From: Actinophytocola oryzae
GTDB lineage: Bacteria > Actinomycetota > Actinomycetes > Mycobacteriales > Pseudonocardiaceae
DNA: 64,000 nt
Reading direction: 5' to 3'
Assembly (NCBI RefSeq): GCF_004364325.1
Contig: NZ_SOCP01000004.1
Location: forward strand, 248,001 to 312,000
The notes beneath the pieces were generated by a model. The model did no database searches, was not told the origin of the DNA, and saw nothing but the letters and a program-made list of their open reading frames with translations. The position numbers were made by a program, and so were the translations under genes. Below, piece after piece: positions 1 through 8,700 of the stretch (its first letter is position 1; the number at the start of each line of letters is the position of its first letter).

Positions 1-1
1 G

Positions 2-730
2 ATCGGCGCGCTCCTCGTGCTGCCCAGCGGCTTCGGCACCGAGTGGCCGACGTTCGTCTGCATCCTGGCGATCTTCGTGATCGGCGCGGCGATCGGCGCG
101 TTCAACGGCTTCCTCATCGTGAAGCTGCAGCTGAACGCGTTCATCGTCACCCTGGCGATGCTGATCATCCTGCGGGGCCTGCTGGTCGGTGCCACGGACG
201 GCAAGACGCTGTTCGACATGCCGGACGCGTTCTTCTCGATCGCCAACACCACGTTCATCGGGTTGCCGATCTCGGTGTGGCTCGCGCTGGTCCTGTTCGG
301 GGTCGTCGGGTTCGTGCTGCGCTACCACCGGTTGGGGCGGTCGCTGTACGCGATCGGCGGCAACCGCGAGGCGGCACGGGCGGCGGGCATCAACGTCGAC
401 CGGATCTCGTGGCTGGTCTTCGTGGTCGCCGGTGTCCTGGCCGCGACCGGCGGCCTGGCGCTGACGGGGTACGTCGGCGCGATCAACTCGAGCCAGGGCG
501 ACGGGATGATCTTCCAGGTGTTCGCCGCGGCGGTCATCGGCGGCATCTCGCTGGACGGCGGCCGTGGCACGATGTTCGGCGCGCTCACCGGTGTGCTGCT
601 GCTGTCCGTGGTCGACAACCTGCTGACCCGCGCACAGGTGCCGTCGTTCTGGACACAGGCCGTCTACGGCGCGATCATTCTTGCCTCGTTGATCCTCGCC
701 CGCTTCGCAGGCGGCAAGCCACAGACCTAG
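2..730 (+). CDS. Sugar ABC transporter permease (RbsC-like), 5' truncated by window edge
   Basis: Membrane subunit of a ribose/rhamnose-type (CUT2) sugar importer. The reading frame is open from the first bases, so the true start lies outside the window; 242 residues remain. Several hydrophobic helices are visible, and the family hallmark GRSLYAIGGNREAARAAGI is present mid-protein, followed by the conserved VIGGISLDGGRGTMFGALTG loop. It ends in a TAG that overlaps the stop codon of the convergent GntR gene. The ATPase and binding protein presumably lie upstream. The sugar is not determined by the sequence; the adjacent deoxysugar-oxidation genes suggest a fucose- or rhamnose-like substrate (inference). 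Confidence 0.9.
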   Translation: MGALLVLPSGFGTEWPTFVCILAIFVIGAAIGAFNGFLIVKLQLNAFIVTLAMLIILRGLLVGATDGKTLFDMPDAFFSIANTTFIGLPISVWLALVLFGVVGFVLRYHRLGRSLYAIGGNREAARAAGINVDRISWLVFVVAGVLAATGGLALTGYVGAINSSQGDGMIFQVFAAAVIGGISLDGGRGTMFGALTGVLLLSVVDNLLTRAQVPSFWTQAVYGAIILASLILARFAGGKPQT

Positions 731-1425
731 GACGACCCGTCATGCTCCGCCGTGCCGAGCGCGTTGCGCAGCCACTGCTCGACGCCCGCGACGTGCACGG
801 TCGCCCAGGACCGCGCCAGCTCCGGCTCGCGGCTCGCGATCGCGTCGTAGATCGCGCGGTGCTGCTCGCGGGTCCTCTCGACCGCGCCCTCCTGGGTGAG
901 GCCGCGCCAGATCCGCGCGCGGGTCGTCGGCCCGGACAGGCTGTCGATCAGCGAGCACAGCACCGGGTTGCCGGAGCCGAGCGCGATGCGGCGGTGGAAC
1001 TCCAGGTCGTTGGCGACGAGGTCCTCGACGGTCGGCGACTCCTCGAGCCCTTCGAGGAGCTTCTCCAGCTGCGCGAGGTCCTCCTCGTTCATCCGGCTCG
1101 CCGCCATCGCCGTGGCGGCCGGTTCGAGGATCCTGCGGACCGCGAGGAAGTCCAGCACGGTGTCGTCGCGGTGGAAGTCGACCACGAACGTCATGGCGTC
1201 GAGCAGCAGCTTCGGCTCGAGACTGGTCACGTACGTGCCGTCGCCCTGACGGACGTCCAGCACCCTGATCAGGCACAATGCCTTGACGGCCTCCCGCAGC
1301 GAGCTGCGCGACAGACCGAGGCGCCCGGCGAGGTCGGCTTCCTTGGGGAGCCGGTCGCCAGGCGCGAGCTCACCCGAGATGATCATGCCCTTGATCTTGT
1401 CGATCGCTTCGTCGGTGACCGGCAT
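727..1425 (-). CDS. GntR-family transcriptional regulator, FCD (FadR) subfamily
   Basis: DNA-binding regulator of 232 residues. The N-terminal winged helix-turn-helix (about residues 5-70) has the GntR pattern GDRLPKEADLAGRLGLSRSS followed by LREAVKAL. The C-terminal all-helical FCD domain (about 85-220) carries the usual acidic and histidine residues (NDLEFHRRIA, REQHRAIYDAI), which in this subfamily bind a metal and an organic-acid or sugar-acid effector. It is transcribed divergently from the mutarotase/aldo-keto reductase/lactonase operon and is the natural candidate to control it. Its stop codon overlaps that of the upstream permease gene on the other strand. Confidence 0.92.
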   Translation of the reverse strand: MPVTDEAIDKIKGMIISGELAPGDRLPKEADLAGRLGLSRSSLREAVKALCLIRVLDVRQGDGTYVTSLEPKLLLDAMTFVVDFHRDDTVLDFLAVRRILEPAATAMAASRMNEEDLAQLEKLLEGLEESPTVEDLVANDLEFHRRIALGSGNPVLCSLIDSLSGPTTRARIWRGLTQEGAVERTREQHRAIYDAIASREPELARSWATVHVAGVEQWLRNALGTAEHDGSS

Positions 1426-1442
1426 GTGCCCTGAACCCTCTC

Positions 1443-1461
1443 AGACCTCGGATGTTTGTCT
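1443..1461. promoter_or_regulatory. Possible GntR operator in divergent promoter
   Basis: The 63-base gap between the divergent GntR gene and the mutarotase gene contains AGAC-N11-GTCT. This is a weak inverted repeat, in the right place for an autoregulatory site but short enough to be chance. Confidence 0.25.
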
Positions 1462-1488
1462 TCCTAGAGTGCCACGAAAGGTGAACAC

Positions 1489-1797
1489 ATGCGTGTAGCA
1501 CTGCACACTCGCCTCAAGCCTGGCCGGGAGGTGGAGTACGAACAGGTGCACGCGGTCATCCCTCGTGACCTGGAAGTCGCGCTGCGCGATGCAGGCGTGT
1601 CATCCTGGGCGATCTTCCGTGACGGCCTCGACCTGTTCCACGTGCTGGAGGTCGAGGACTACCAGGCCATGCGGCACGCGCTGCGCGACCACCCGGCGAA
1701 CGTGCCGTGGCAGGCACGCATGTCGGAGCTGCTCGCCGTCGAGGACGACTACTCGGGCGACGACACGGGCATCAAGCTCGTCTGGGAGCTGTCATGA
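1489..1797 (+). CDS. L-rhamnose/L-fucose mutarotase-like protein (RhaM family)
   Basis: Small dimeric alpha/beta-barrel enzyme of 102 residues that interconverts alpha and beta anomers of a 6-deoxysugar. The N-terminal RVALHTRLKPGREVEYEQVH and the central AIFRDGLDLFHVLEVEDY match the RhaM layout, although the WPxM element seen in the second copy at 8380-8700 is replaced here by IPRD, so the sugar may be fucose rather than rhamnose (inference). An AAAGG-like ribosome site precedes the ATG. The stop codon overlaps the next start in ATGA, so translation with the aldo/keto reductase is probably coupled. Confidence 0.82.
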   Translation: MRVALHTRLKPGREVEYEQVHAVIPRDLEVALRDAGVSSWAIFRDGLDLFHVLEVEDYQAMRHALRDHPANVPWQARMSELLAVEDDYSGDDTGIKLVWELS

Positions 1798-2732
1798 GCG
1801 TGCCTCTGGGCCTCGGCTGCGCGCAGCTCGGCAACCTCTACCGCGCGATGAGCGACGAGAACGCCTACGAGATCGTCGACGAGGCGTGGTCGCAGGGCAT
1901 CCGGTACTTCGACACGGCGCCGCACTACGGGGTGGGCCTGTCCGAGCGGCGGCTCGGGGTGGCGCTGGCCGGGCGGCCACGCGAGGAGTACGTGCTGTCC
2001 ACGAAGGTCGGCAGGCTGCTGGAGGAGAACCCCGCGTACGCGGGGGAGCGGGACGACCAGGGCTTCGACGTGCCCGCGACGGTCGTCCGCCGCCTCGACT
2101 ACTCCCGCGACGGGGTCCTGCGGTCGCTGGAGTCGAGCCTCGACCGGCTGGGGCTGGACCGGATCGACATCGCGTTCGTGCACGACTGCGAGGACCACGT
2201 CGAGGAGGCGCTGGCCGGTGCCGTGCCCGCGCTGATCGAGCTGCGTGAGCAGGGCGTGGTGTCCCACGTCGGCCTCGGCATGAACTTCGACACGATCCTG
2301 GCGCGGTTCGTCCGCGAGTCCGACGTGGACACGATCATGCTGGCGGGCCGGTACACGCTGCTGGAGCAGCCCGCGCTGGACGAGCTGCTGCCGCTGTGCG
2401 TCGAGCGCGGGGTGCGGGTGATGGCCGCGGGCGTGTTCAACAGCGGCATCCTCGCCACGTCGACGCCGGGCACGACGTACAACTACGAGGAGGCACCGCG
2501 CGAGCTGGTCACGCGGGCGCAGCGGATCGCGGACGTGTGCGCGCGGTTCGGTGTCGAGCTGCCGGTCGCGGCGATCGCGATGGTCGCCGCGCACCCTGCC
2601 GTCGAGTCGGTGGTGCTGGGGGCGAGCTCGGCGGCGCAGGTGCGGTCGAACGTGGCACGGGCGGCGGCCGAGGTGCCCGCGGAGCTGTGGCCCGCGCTGG
2701 TGGAGGAGGGGTTGCTGCGTGAGGTTGGTTGA
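1794..2732 (+). CDS. Aldo/keto reductase (probable L-fucose/deoxysugar dehydrogenase)
   Basis: NAD(P)-dependent (alpha/beta)8-barrel oxidoreductase of 312 residues. The catalytic tetrad is visible: Asp40 and Tyr45 in YFDTAPHYG, Lys71 in LSTKVG and His130 in FVHDCED. The C-terminal PAVESVVLGASSAAQVRSN is the usual cofactor-binding end. The start is set by the ATGA overlap with the mutarotase; frame-compatible upstream codons read into that gene. Between a mutarotase and a lactonase it probably oxidises a 6-deoxyhexose to its lactone, the first step of the oxidative (non-phosphorylating) route. Pyridoxal-reductase-like activity is the main alternative. Confidence 0.88.
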   Translation: MSVPLGLGCAQLGNLYRAMSDENAYEIVDEAWSQGIRYFDTAPHYGVGLSERRLGVALAGRPREEYVLSTKVGRLLEENPAYAGERDDQGFDVPATVVRRLDYSRDGVLRSLESSLDRLGLDRIDIAFVHDCEDHVEEALAGAVPALIELREQGVVSHVGLGMNFDTILARFVRESDVDTIMLAGRYTLLEQPALDELLPLCVERGVRVMAAGVFNSGILATSTPGTTYNYEEAPRELVTRAQRIADVCARFGVELPVAAIAMVAAHPAVESVVLGASSAAQVRSNVARAAAEVPAELWPALVEEGLLREVG

Positions 2733-3540
2733 CGCGCACCACCACCTGTGGGACCCGAGGCGCCGCACGTACGACTGGCTGGCGGGCCTCGACGCGATCG
2801 GGCGCCCGTACACCGAGGCCGACCTGCGGGCGGTGACCCCCGCGGCGGCGACGGTGCTGGTGCAGACGGTGTCTTCGGTCGAGGAGACCGTCGAGTTCCT
2901 GGCGGTCGCCGAGTCCTCGTCGCTGGTGGCGGGGGTGGTGGGCTGGGTGGACCTGACGGCCCCGGACGTCGCCGAACGGCTGGCGGAGCTGGGCGACGGC
3001 CCGCTGGTCGGCATCAGGCACCAGGCGCAGGACGAGCCGGACCCGGACTGGCTGGTGCGCCCGGAGGTGGTCAGGGGCATCCGGGCGGTGGCGGCGGCGG
3101 GGCTGACGTACGACATCCTGGTGAAGCCGGAGCAGCACGAGGCGGCGGTGGAGCTGGCCGACGCCGTGCCGGGGGTCCGGCTGGTGCTTGACCACGCGGG
3201 GAAGCCGGCCATAGCGGACGGCGGCTACGAGCCGTGGGCGGCGTTCCTGACGTCGATAGCCGCGCGGCCCAACGTGTTCTGCAAGCTGTCCGGCCTGGTG
3301 ACCGAGGCCGACTGGACGAGGTGGACGGTGGACGGGCTGCGCCCGTACGCGGCGCACGTGCTGGAGACGTTCGGCCCGGACCGGGTGATGTTCGGCTCCG
3401 ACTGGCCGGTCTGCGAGCTGGCGGCCACCTACGACCAGGTCTACTCGGCCGCGCGGGACTTCACGGCCGCACTGTCCACTTCGGAACGTGCGGAGGTGTT
3501 CGGCGGCACCGCGGCCCGCGCCTACCCGATCCCTACCTGA
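2719..3540 (+). CDS. Amidohydrolase, L-fucono/rhamnono-lactonase-like
   Basis: Amidohydrolase-2 family TIM-barrel hydrolase of 273 residues. It starts at a GTG overlapping the aldo/keto reductase by 14 bases, giving the metal-binding N-terminus MRLVDAHHHLWDP. The C-terminal MFGSDWPVCEL supplies the conserved Asp of the active site, and GIRHQAQDEPD and LDHAGKP match the lactonase branch. In this operon it should open the sugar lactone made by the preceding dehydrogenase to the free aldonate. Later enzymes of that route (dehydratase, aldolase or a second dehydrogenase) are not in the window. Its stop overlaps the convergent gene by a few bases. Confidence 0.87.
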   Translation: MRLVDAHHHLWDPRRRTYDWLAGLDAIGRPYTEADLRAVTPAAATVLVQTVSSVEETVEFLAVAESSSLVAGVVGWVDLTAPDVAERLAELGDGPLVGIRHQAQDEPDPDWLVRPEVVRGIRAVAAAGLTYDILVKPEQHEAAVELADAVPGVRLVLDHAGKPAIADGGYEPWAAFLTSIAARPNVFCKLSGLVTEADWTRWTVDGLRPYAAHVLETFGPDRVMFGSDWPVCELAATYDQVYSAARDFTAALSTSERAEVFGGTAARAYPIPT

Positions 3541-4063
3541 CCGTGACGGAGGTGATCCACATCGTCGGCGCGTGCTCGCGCACCGCCCGCTCGACGGAGT
3601 CGAACGGCGCGGCGCCCACGCACCGCCGACGAGGCCGCCACTTCAGGTAGTTCGCCTTCCGCTTCGCGCCATGGCGCCGAAACGCGACGAAGTACACGTC
3701 CCCGATCCCGCGCCGGGTGATCAGGGCGACCTCGGCCAGGTCGGCCCAGGCGATCCGGTAGGGCCTTCGGCCACCGAGGTAGACACCCTCTTCGTCGACC
3801 AGCAGCGAGACCCGTTCCCGGTCCGCGTGCGGGTGCGGGAACGTGAAGACGGTCACGAAAGCCAACGGCGCGACCATCATCACCAACGCGAAGACCAGTG
3901 CCCCCGGCCATCGGTGCACGAGGGCCTCGGTCACCCCGTGGATGAGGCAGATGAGGACCATCGCGCCTGCCGCCGGTAGGACCATGATGAACGAGACCCA
4001 GCGGAAGGCCAGCAGGCGCTCCCTGCCGGCCAGGGGCTCGATCCGCTCGACGTGCGTGCCCAT
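3533..4063 (-). CDS. Hypothetical membrane protein with PH-like C-terminus
   Basis: Protein of 176 residues with no recognised gene name. Starting at the ATG at 4063 it has a short soluble N-terminus, then two adjacent hydrophobic helices (WVSFIMVLPAAGAMVLICLI and ALVFALVMMVAPLAFVTVF), then a soluble half containing VDEEGVYLGGRRPYRIAWAD, which looks like a bacterial PH-domain strand pattern. The frame is open further upstream, but that extension is Arg/Pro/Cys-rich and unlike real coding sequence, so the internal ATG is preferred. It converges with the lactonase gene, overlapping by 8 bases. Function unknown. Confidence 0.6.
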   Translation of the reverse strand: MGTHVERIEPLAGRERLLAFRWVSFIMVLPAAGAMVLICLIHGVTEALVHRWPGALVFALVMMVAPLAFVTVFTFPHPHADRERVSLLVDEEGVYLGGRRPYRIAWADLAEVALITRRGIGDVYFVAFRRHGAKRKANYLKWRPRRRCVGAAPFDSVERAVREHAPTMWITSVTVR

Positions 4064-4409
4064 CCCGTCAGTATCGGCGCGGGCACGGGGGACGGGTAGA
4101 GGAACATTGACAAGGGCCGCGCGAGAACAGCGGCACGGTCCGGGCCGCGGGCCGCTTGGTGTCCGCAGGTCGTCGTCGATCACCTGGAGGAGGCATTCCC
4201 CGGCTCGGCGGCCGTTCGAGCTGGACCTCCCGGAGGTGATCACGTTCAGCGACACCCTGCTGACGCCACGGGTGACCGGCTGCCCAAGGGCTTCGACCGC
4301 GAGGCGGCCGACTCGACGGTGATGTGCACCGCCCCGCTGAGTGCCGGTCTAGGAGCTGTACCGCCAGAACTCCCGCGCCGGCACGCCCTGCCGCAGAGGC
4401 CGCTCCGCG
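4064..4409. other. Intergenic stretch without a supported gene
   Basis: About 346 bases between two minus-strand genes. All frames are short or have composition typical of shadow frames. A plus-strand frame around 4180-4330 has a protein-like run including PKGFDREAADSTVM, which could be a remnant of a lost gene, but no family can be named. No hairpin or promoter stood out. Confidence 0.5.
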
Positions 4410-5816
4410 TCAGCCCACGGTGATCAGGTCGACTCCCAGGAGGCTTGCCACCGCTCGGATCTCCGCCAGCCGGTGCCCGGTGCCCAGTGCCCAGTGGTGG
4501 CCGACGCCGCTCGCGGACCACTCGTCGGTCCACTCGCCCGGGTCTCGGCCGAAGTCGACGCGGCTGGTCGTGTTGCCGATCTTCAGGTGTGGGCCGTCCG
4601 CTACCACGCCCTCGGCGGCCACCAGGGTGTAGCGGCCGTCGCGGGTCTGGCCCACGCCCAGCAGGGTCACCGGGCCCGTTGCCACGTCGAACTCCACCGA
4701 CACGCCCCAGCCCCGCTTGCCGTGGAACACACCCAGGCCGCGCAGCAACGGCTTCTTCGCCGAGATGCCCAGGTGCGCCGGCCCGTCGTGGCCCATCTCC
4801 ACGTGCCCACGCGTGAAGTCGAGTGCCTGGAACTCCGTGAACGACCCACCGGCACCCAGCACGTCCATGATCAGCATGGCCAGGCTCGTCCGCAGCTCGT
4901 ACTCGCCCGCCGCCGGGATGCCCCGGGCGGTCAGCAGGCTCGCGCCCAGGATCATGCCCGCGCCAAGCCGTTCGTGCTGCTCGCCGTTCAGGCCCCTGTG
5001 GTAGTACGCGAGGCTGTCCAGGTCGAAGTCCGCCACCAGCCGGTCCAGTCCGACGGAAACCTGTGCGCCCCAGGCGAAGTCCTCGTCGTTCACCGAGTCG
5101 GTCAGCTCGAAGACCTCGGCCGCCTCCGCGATCCGTGCGTCCACCTCGGACTTCGTCACGTCCTCAACGCGTACTCGCAGGTCGTCGAACTCCAGTACCT
5201 CCACGTGGCCGCCGAACTGCGCGTTGACCATCGACAGATCCGTTGCCACGTCGTACATCCCGGGGTACAGGTGCCCCATCAGGCCGTGCCTGCCGTTCCT
5301 CAGCGCCTTGCGCACGCCTGAGGCCCTGATCCACGCGCCGATCTTCGCCCACGCGCGCTCGTCACGCAGGTAGCCCGACACACTGCGGAAGTCGATGCCC
5401 GCCCGGGTGAACGCGTTCGCCATCTCCGGCAGCGGGCACGCACCGCAGTACGCCAGCCACTGGCCGGTGTCGAACGTCGCGTGGTCCATGGACTCCGTCG
5501 GCTGCAGGTTGATCAGCAGCACGGGCGCGCCACTTCGCTGCGCCACGGGCATCAGCATCGTCGCGGTCAGGTACGTCGTGAGGAACCCGACGATCAGGTC
5601 GCAGCCCGCCGCGCGCAGCTTCTCCGCCGCGACGGCGCCCTCCTGCGCGTCGGAGATGAACCCGACGTCGACGATCTCCGCGTCGTAGCCCGCGATCCGC
5701 TCGCTCACGTACCGCGACGACTCCCGCAGCGTCGGCAGCAGGTCGGGGAACTGCGGCCAGTACGCCCCCAGCCCGCCCGCGATCAGACCGATCCTCGGTC
5801 GCCTCTTGTCGCTCAT
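4410..5816 (-). CDS. L-fucose/L-arabinose isomerase family protein (AraA-like)
   Basis: Sugar aldose-ketose isomerase fold protein of 468 residues. The N-terminal RIGLIAGGLGAYWPQFPDL and the block VGFLTTYLTATMLMPVAQRS resemble the N-terminal domain of arabinose isomerase-like proteins, and the C-terminal half (GEYELRTSLAMLIMDVLG, RGHVEMGHDGPAHLGIS) matches the metal-binding substrate domain with Glu and His ligands. It is the last gene of the rhamnose operon, 10 bases after the BNR-repeat gene. Because the operon already has RhaI, this isomerase probably acts on a different sugar freed from the same polysaccharide. The substrate is not decided by sequence. Confidence 0.78.
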   Translation of the reverse strand: MSDKRRPRIGLIAGGLGAYWPQFPDLLPTLRESSRYVSERIAGYDAEIVDVGFISDAQEGAVAAEKLRAAGCDLIVGFLTTYLTATMLMPVAQRSGAPVLLINLQPTESMDHATFDTGQWLAYCGACPLPEMANAFTRAGIDFRSVSGYLRDERAWAKIGAWIRASGVRKALRNGRHGLMGHLYPGMYDVATDLSMVNAQFGGHVEVLEFDDLRVRVEDVTKSEVDARIAEAAEVFELTDSVNDEDFAWGAQVSVGLDRLVADFDLDSLAYYHRGLNGEQHERLGAGMILGASLLTARGIPAAGEYELRTSLAMLIMDVLGAGGSFTEFQALDFTRGHVEMGHDGPAHLGISAKKPLLRGLGVFHGKRGWGVSVEFDVATGPVTLLGVGQTRDGRYTLVAAEGVVADGPHLKIGNTTSRVDFGRDPGEWTDEWSASGVGHHWALGTGHRLAEIRAVASLLGVDLITVG

Positions 5817-5826
5817 CGAAAACCTC

Positions 5827-7203
5827 CTAGCCGATCCGGAAGTCGGCGACCCGGATCGGCGACGGCGTCGTGCCGGTCGATCGTTGCTGGTACAGCACGG
5901 AAAGGACGCCGTTCGTCAGATCGACGTTCACCTCTCCGAACACGTTCATGCTCGGTCGGTCGAACAGCGTTGTCCAGTCGGACCATCCGCTTGCCTTGGT
6001 CGCCCCCACGATCCTGCCGAACGGCATGATCAGGTAGGCGTTGTCGGCGCCGTCGAAGACGATGCGTGTGCGGCCCGTCGCGTTCGGCGGGATCGGCACC
6101 TCGGTCTTCGACCACGTGCCGTCCGCCTTGCGCATCACGTGGAACGTGCGGCCCCACCGCGTGCGGTCCGCCGCGTAGCTCGTGACGCACTGCGTGAACC
6201 GGCCCGGCACGTAGCTGATGATCACGTGCGGGGCGCCCGACGAGTCGATGGCCTGGCTCTCCTGGTTCATCAGGCCGTGGTTCGGGTCGAGCGGGTCGAC
6301 CACCAGCGACTGGTTCACCGCGATCGGCGTGGCCACGGACGCGCCGCCACTGGACCGCCATGTGCGGCCCATGTCGTCGCTGTACACGTAACCCGTGTCG
6401 TGGTTGGTGAGCCCACCCTGGTTGCACAGCACGCCCGCGTTGCCCTCGCGCCACGTGAACGACGCGTGCAGCCTGCCCCGCGAGTCGTACGTCAGGCCGT
6501 GCAGGTACATGTTGCGAGTCGTGCTCACCACGCCGTTCGGGCCGGTGTAGTTGCCGGTCGCCGACGTCCACTTGCCGAGTTTCCGCCACGAGCCGTCGTA
6601 CTCGGCCAGCTCGTTGGTGCCGTTGCCCGAGCCGCCGGTGCGGAAGCTGAACTGCAGCCGCCTGTCCGGTGTCACCACGAACTGCGGGTAGCTGATGCCG
6701 CCGAGGTCGATGCCGTCCAGGGTCCGTTGCACCGCGCCGAAGTCGGCCAACGACCAGCTCGTGGGTGGCGCGGACGCCAGGCCTGCCCTGGACTTCACGT
6801 AGAACACCTGCGTGTTGTGGGTGTCCATCGCGACGTGCAGCCTGCCGTCCTTCGGTGAGACACCCAGCGAGATCACGTTGTGGGAGTCGTCAGTGGACAG
6901 TTGGTGGGGGAGAACCACCTTCTGCCAGGCACCGGCCGGGAGGGTGCGCCTGGCCACGACCGCGCTCCGGTCGGCCGTGTACCACGTCGCGTACTGGTAG
7001 CCGTTGTAGGTGAGGATCGCGTCCTGCTGGAACGACTCGTTGTTCACCAGGCCGTCGTAGGACACGAAGTACAGTGCGGTCGGGTCGAGCTGCGTGTCCC
7101 GCAGGAGCGTGACGGCCGCGCGTGGCGATGGTTCCGCCGCGGTGGCGTGTAACGTCGAGCCGGACAGCAGGACGCACGCCAGTAGAACCCCCAGTCGTCT
7201 CAT
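5827..7203 (-). CDS. Secreted BNR-repeat protein, candidate polysaccharide lyase
   Basis: Exported protein of 458 residues. [20 protein letters not shown] is a clear signal peptide with a cleavage site near ATAAEP. The rest is beta-rich with BNR_4-type repeats (HDTGYVYSDDMGRTWRSSGG, RDTQLDPTALYFVSYDGL, VAMDTHNTQVFYVKS), as in the seven-bladed propeller lyases that cut rhamnose-uronic acid polymers (ulvan and related lyases, PL24/25/27; established for those families). The ATG shares one base with the upstream stop (TAATG) and has a GGGGGG ribosome site, so it is preferred over an ATG 12 bases upstream. It sits inside a rhamnose uptake operon, which supports a role in releasing rhamnose-containing oligosaccharides. 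Lyase versus hydrolase chemistry is not proven. Confidence 0.72.
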   Translation of the reverse strand: MRRLGVLLACVLLSGSTLHATAAEPSPRAAVTLLRDTQLDPTALYFVSYDGLVNNESFQQDAILTYNGYQYATWYTADRSAVVARRTLPAGAWQKVVLPHQLSTDDSHNVISLGVSPKDGRLHVAMDTHNTQVFYVKSRAGLASAPPTSWSLADFGAVQRTLDGIDLGGISYPQFVVTPDRRLQFSFRTGGSGNGTNELAEYDGSWRKLGKWTSATGNYTGPNGVVSTTRNMYLHGLTYDSRGRLHASFTWREGNAGVLCNQGGLTNHDTGYVYSDDMGRTWRSSGGASVATPIAVNQSLVVDPLDPNHGLMNQESQAIDSSGAPHVIISYVPGRFTQCVTSYAADRTRWGRTFHVMRKADGTWSKTEVPIPPNATGRTRIVFDGADNAYLIMPFGRIVGATKASGWSDWTTLFDRPSMNVFGEVNVDLTNGVLSVLYQQRSTGTTPSPIRVADFRIG

Positions 7204-8369
7204 TACGCCCCCCAACCAGCGGCCGCGCCGCCGGCCCGTTCGACGCGGATCTTGTCGAAGTGGCCGGAGCGGCGGTAGGCGCCCATCGGGTCGGGGTCGA
7301 TGCCCAGGTCCTCGCGCACCTCGGCCAGCAGCGGGCGCACGTCGGTGGCGAAGGCGTCGGTCAGCGCCGCGTTCGCCTCCAGCACGTCACCGTTCTGTTG
7401 CGCCGTGCGGAGTGCGTCCTGGTCGACGAGCAGCGCCTTGGCCGTCGCCTCCTGGACGTTCAGCACCGACCGGATCAGTGCCGGGATCTTCGGCTCGATG
7501 TTGTGGCACTGGTCGAGCATGAACGCCACACCGGCTGACGCGTCGAGGCCCCCGCCCAGCACGATCTCCACCATGATCCGGAACAGCTGGTACGGGTCCG
7601 CCGCGCCGACCATCAGGTCGTCGTCGGCGTAGAAGCGCGAGTTGAAGTGGAAGCCGCCCAGCCGGTCGCGGTGCAGCAGGAACGCCACGATGAACTCGAT
7701 GTTGGTGCCCGGCGCGTGGTGCCCGGTGTCCACCAGCACCTTCGCCTTCGGGCCGAGGTCGACGCAGTGCGCGTAGCTCGTGCCCCAGTCCGGCACGTCC
7801 ATCGTGTAGAACGCGGGCTCGAAGAGCTTGTACTCCACCAGCATCCGCTGGTTGTCGCCCAGTCGCTCGTAGACCCGGTGCAGCGCCTCGGAAAGCCGTT
7901 CCTGACGGCCGCGGATCGAGTCCTGGCCGGGATAGTTGGTGCCGTCCGCGAACCACAGCGACAGGTCCTTCGACCCGGTGACGTCCATGATGTCGACGCA
8001 CTCGAGGAGGTGGTCGAGAGCCTTGCGGCGGATGGCCTCGTCCGGGTTGCAGACGCTGCCGAGCCGGTAGTCGTCCTCCTGGAAGACGTTGGGGTTGATC
8101 GCGCCGAGCGCGATGCCGACCTCGTCGGCGTGCTTGGCCAGTGCGCCGTAGTCGTCGACGCGGTCCCACGGGATGTGCAGCGCGACCGACGGCGCCACCC
8201 CGGTGAACCGGTGGACCGTCGCCGCGTCGTCGACCTTCTCGAACGCGTCGCGTGGCACGCCCTCCTGGGCGAACACCTTGAAACGGGTGCCGGAGTTGCC
8301 GTACGCCCACGACGGCGTCTCGATGTGCTGGGTGCGCAGCGCCGCCTTGACTGCTGCTGTGTCGGCCAT
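7203..8369 (-). CDS. rhaI: L-rhamnose isomerase, RhaI type
   Basis: Converts L-rhamnose to L-rhamnulose in the cytoplasm. The 388-residue protein has the TIM-barrel xylose-isomerase-like fold of the RhaI (Pseudomonas/Rhizobium-type) enzymes: substrate loop [14 protein letters not shown], metal-binding [11 protein letters not shown] (Glu), [14 protein letters not shown] (Asp, His) and [14 protein letters not shown]. The ATG at 8369 has an AGGAG ribosome site and lies 10 bases after the mutarotase stop; upstream in-frame codons encode an Arg/Ser-rich shadow. No rhamnulose kinase or rhamnulose-1-phosphate aldolase is visible in the window, so those steps must be encoded elsewhere. Confidence 0.93.
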   Translation of the reverse strand: MADTAAVKAALRTQHIETPSWAYGNSGTRFKVFAQEGVPRDAFEKVDDAATVHRFTGVAPSVALHIPWDRVDDYGALAKHADEVGIALGAINPNVFQEDDYRLGSVCNPDEAIRRKALDHLLECVDIMDVTGSKDLSLWFADGTNYPGQDSIRGRQERLSEALHRVYERLGDNQRMLVEYKLFEPAFYTMDVPDWGTSYAHCVDLGPKAKVLVDTGHHAPGTNIEFIVAFLLHRDRLGGFHFNSRFYADDDLMVGAADPYQLFRIMVEIVLGGGLDASAGVAFMLDQCHNIEPKIPALIRSVLNVQEATAKALLVDQDALRTAQQNGDVLEANAALTDAFATDVRPLLAEVREDLGIDPDPMGAYRRSGHFDKIRVERAGGAAAGWGA

Positions 8370-8379
8370 TTCGCTACTC

Positions 8380-8700
8380 CTAGTCGAGGTGGAAAACCTC
8401 CTGCAGCGGCGTGATGCCCTCATCCGGCGCGCCGCCACCAAGTCCTTCGAAGAACTGCGCCATCTCGTTCTGCCACCGCGTGTTGACCTCGCGGGAGGCC
8501 ATGCCGGCGAGCGCCGCGTCGAGGTCGTCGGTCTCGAAGTACCCGACGAGCAGCCCGTCCGGCCGGAGGAACAGCGAGTAGTTCCGCCAGCCGGTCTCCC
8601 GCAGCGCGGCCAGCATGTCGGGCCACACGTGGGCGTGCCGGGCCGAGTACTCCTCGGCCCGGTCTGCCTTCACCTTCAACAGGAAGGAAACACGTCGCAT
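8380..8700 (-). CDS. rhaM: L-rhamnose mutarotase
   Basis: 106-residue anomerase of the RhaM family that speeds the alpha/beta interconversion of L-rhamnose before isomerisation. [20 protein letters not shown], then [20 protein letters not shown] and [17 protein letters not shown] are close to the family consensus, including His and the WPxM element. The ATG overlaps the upstream stop as TGATG, so it is coupled to the binding-protein gene. It is the second mutarotase in the window; compare 1489-1797. Confidence 0.92.
   Translation of the reverse strand: MRRVSFLLKVKADRAEEYSARHAHVWPDMLAALRETGWRNYSLFLRPDGLLVGYFETDDLDAALAGMASREVNTRWQNEMAQFFEGLGGGAPDEGITPLQEVFHLD

Noticed and set aside
4180..4400. 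Possible pseudogene fragment upstream of the AraA-like gene
   Set aside because: Short protein-like run in one frame without a recognisable family or consistent codon use.
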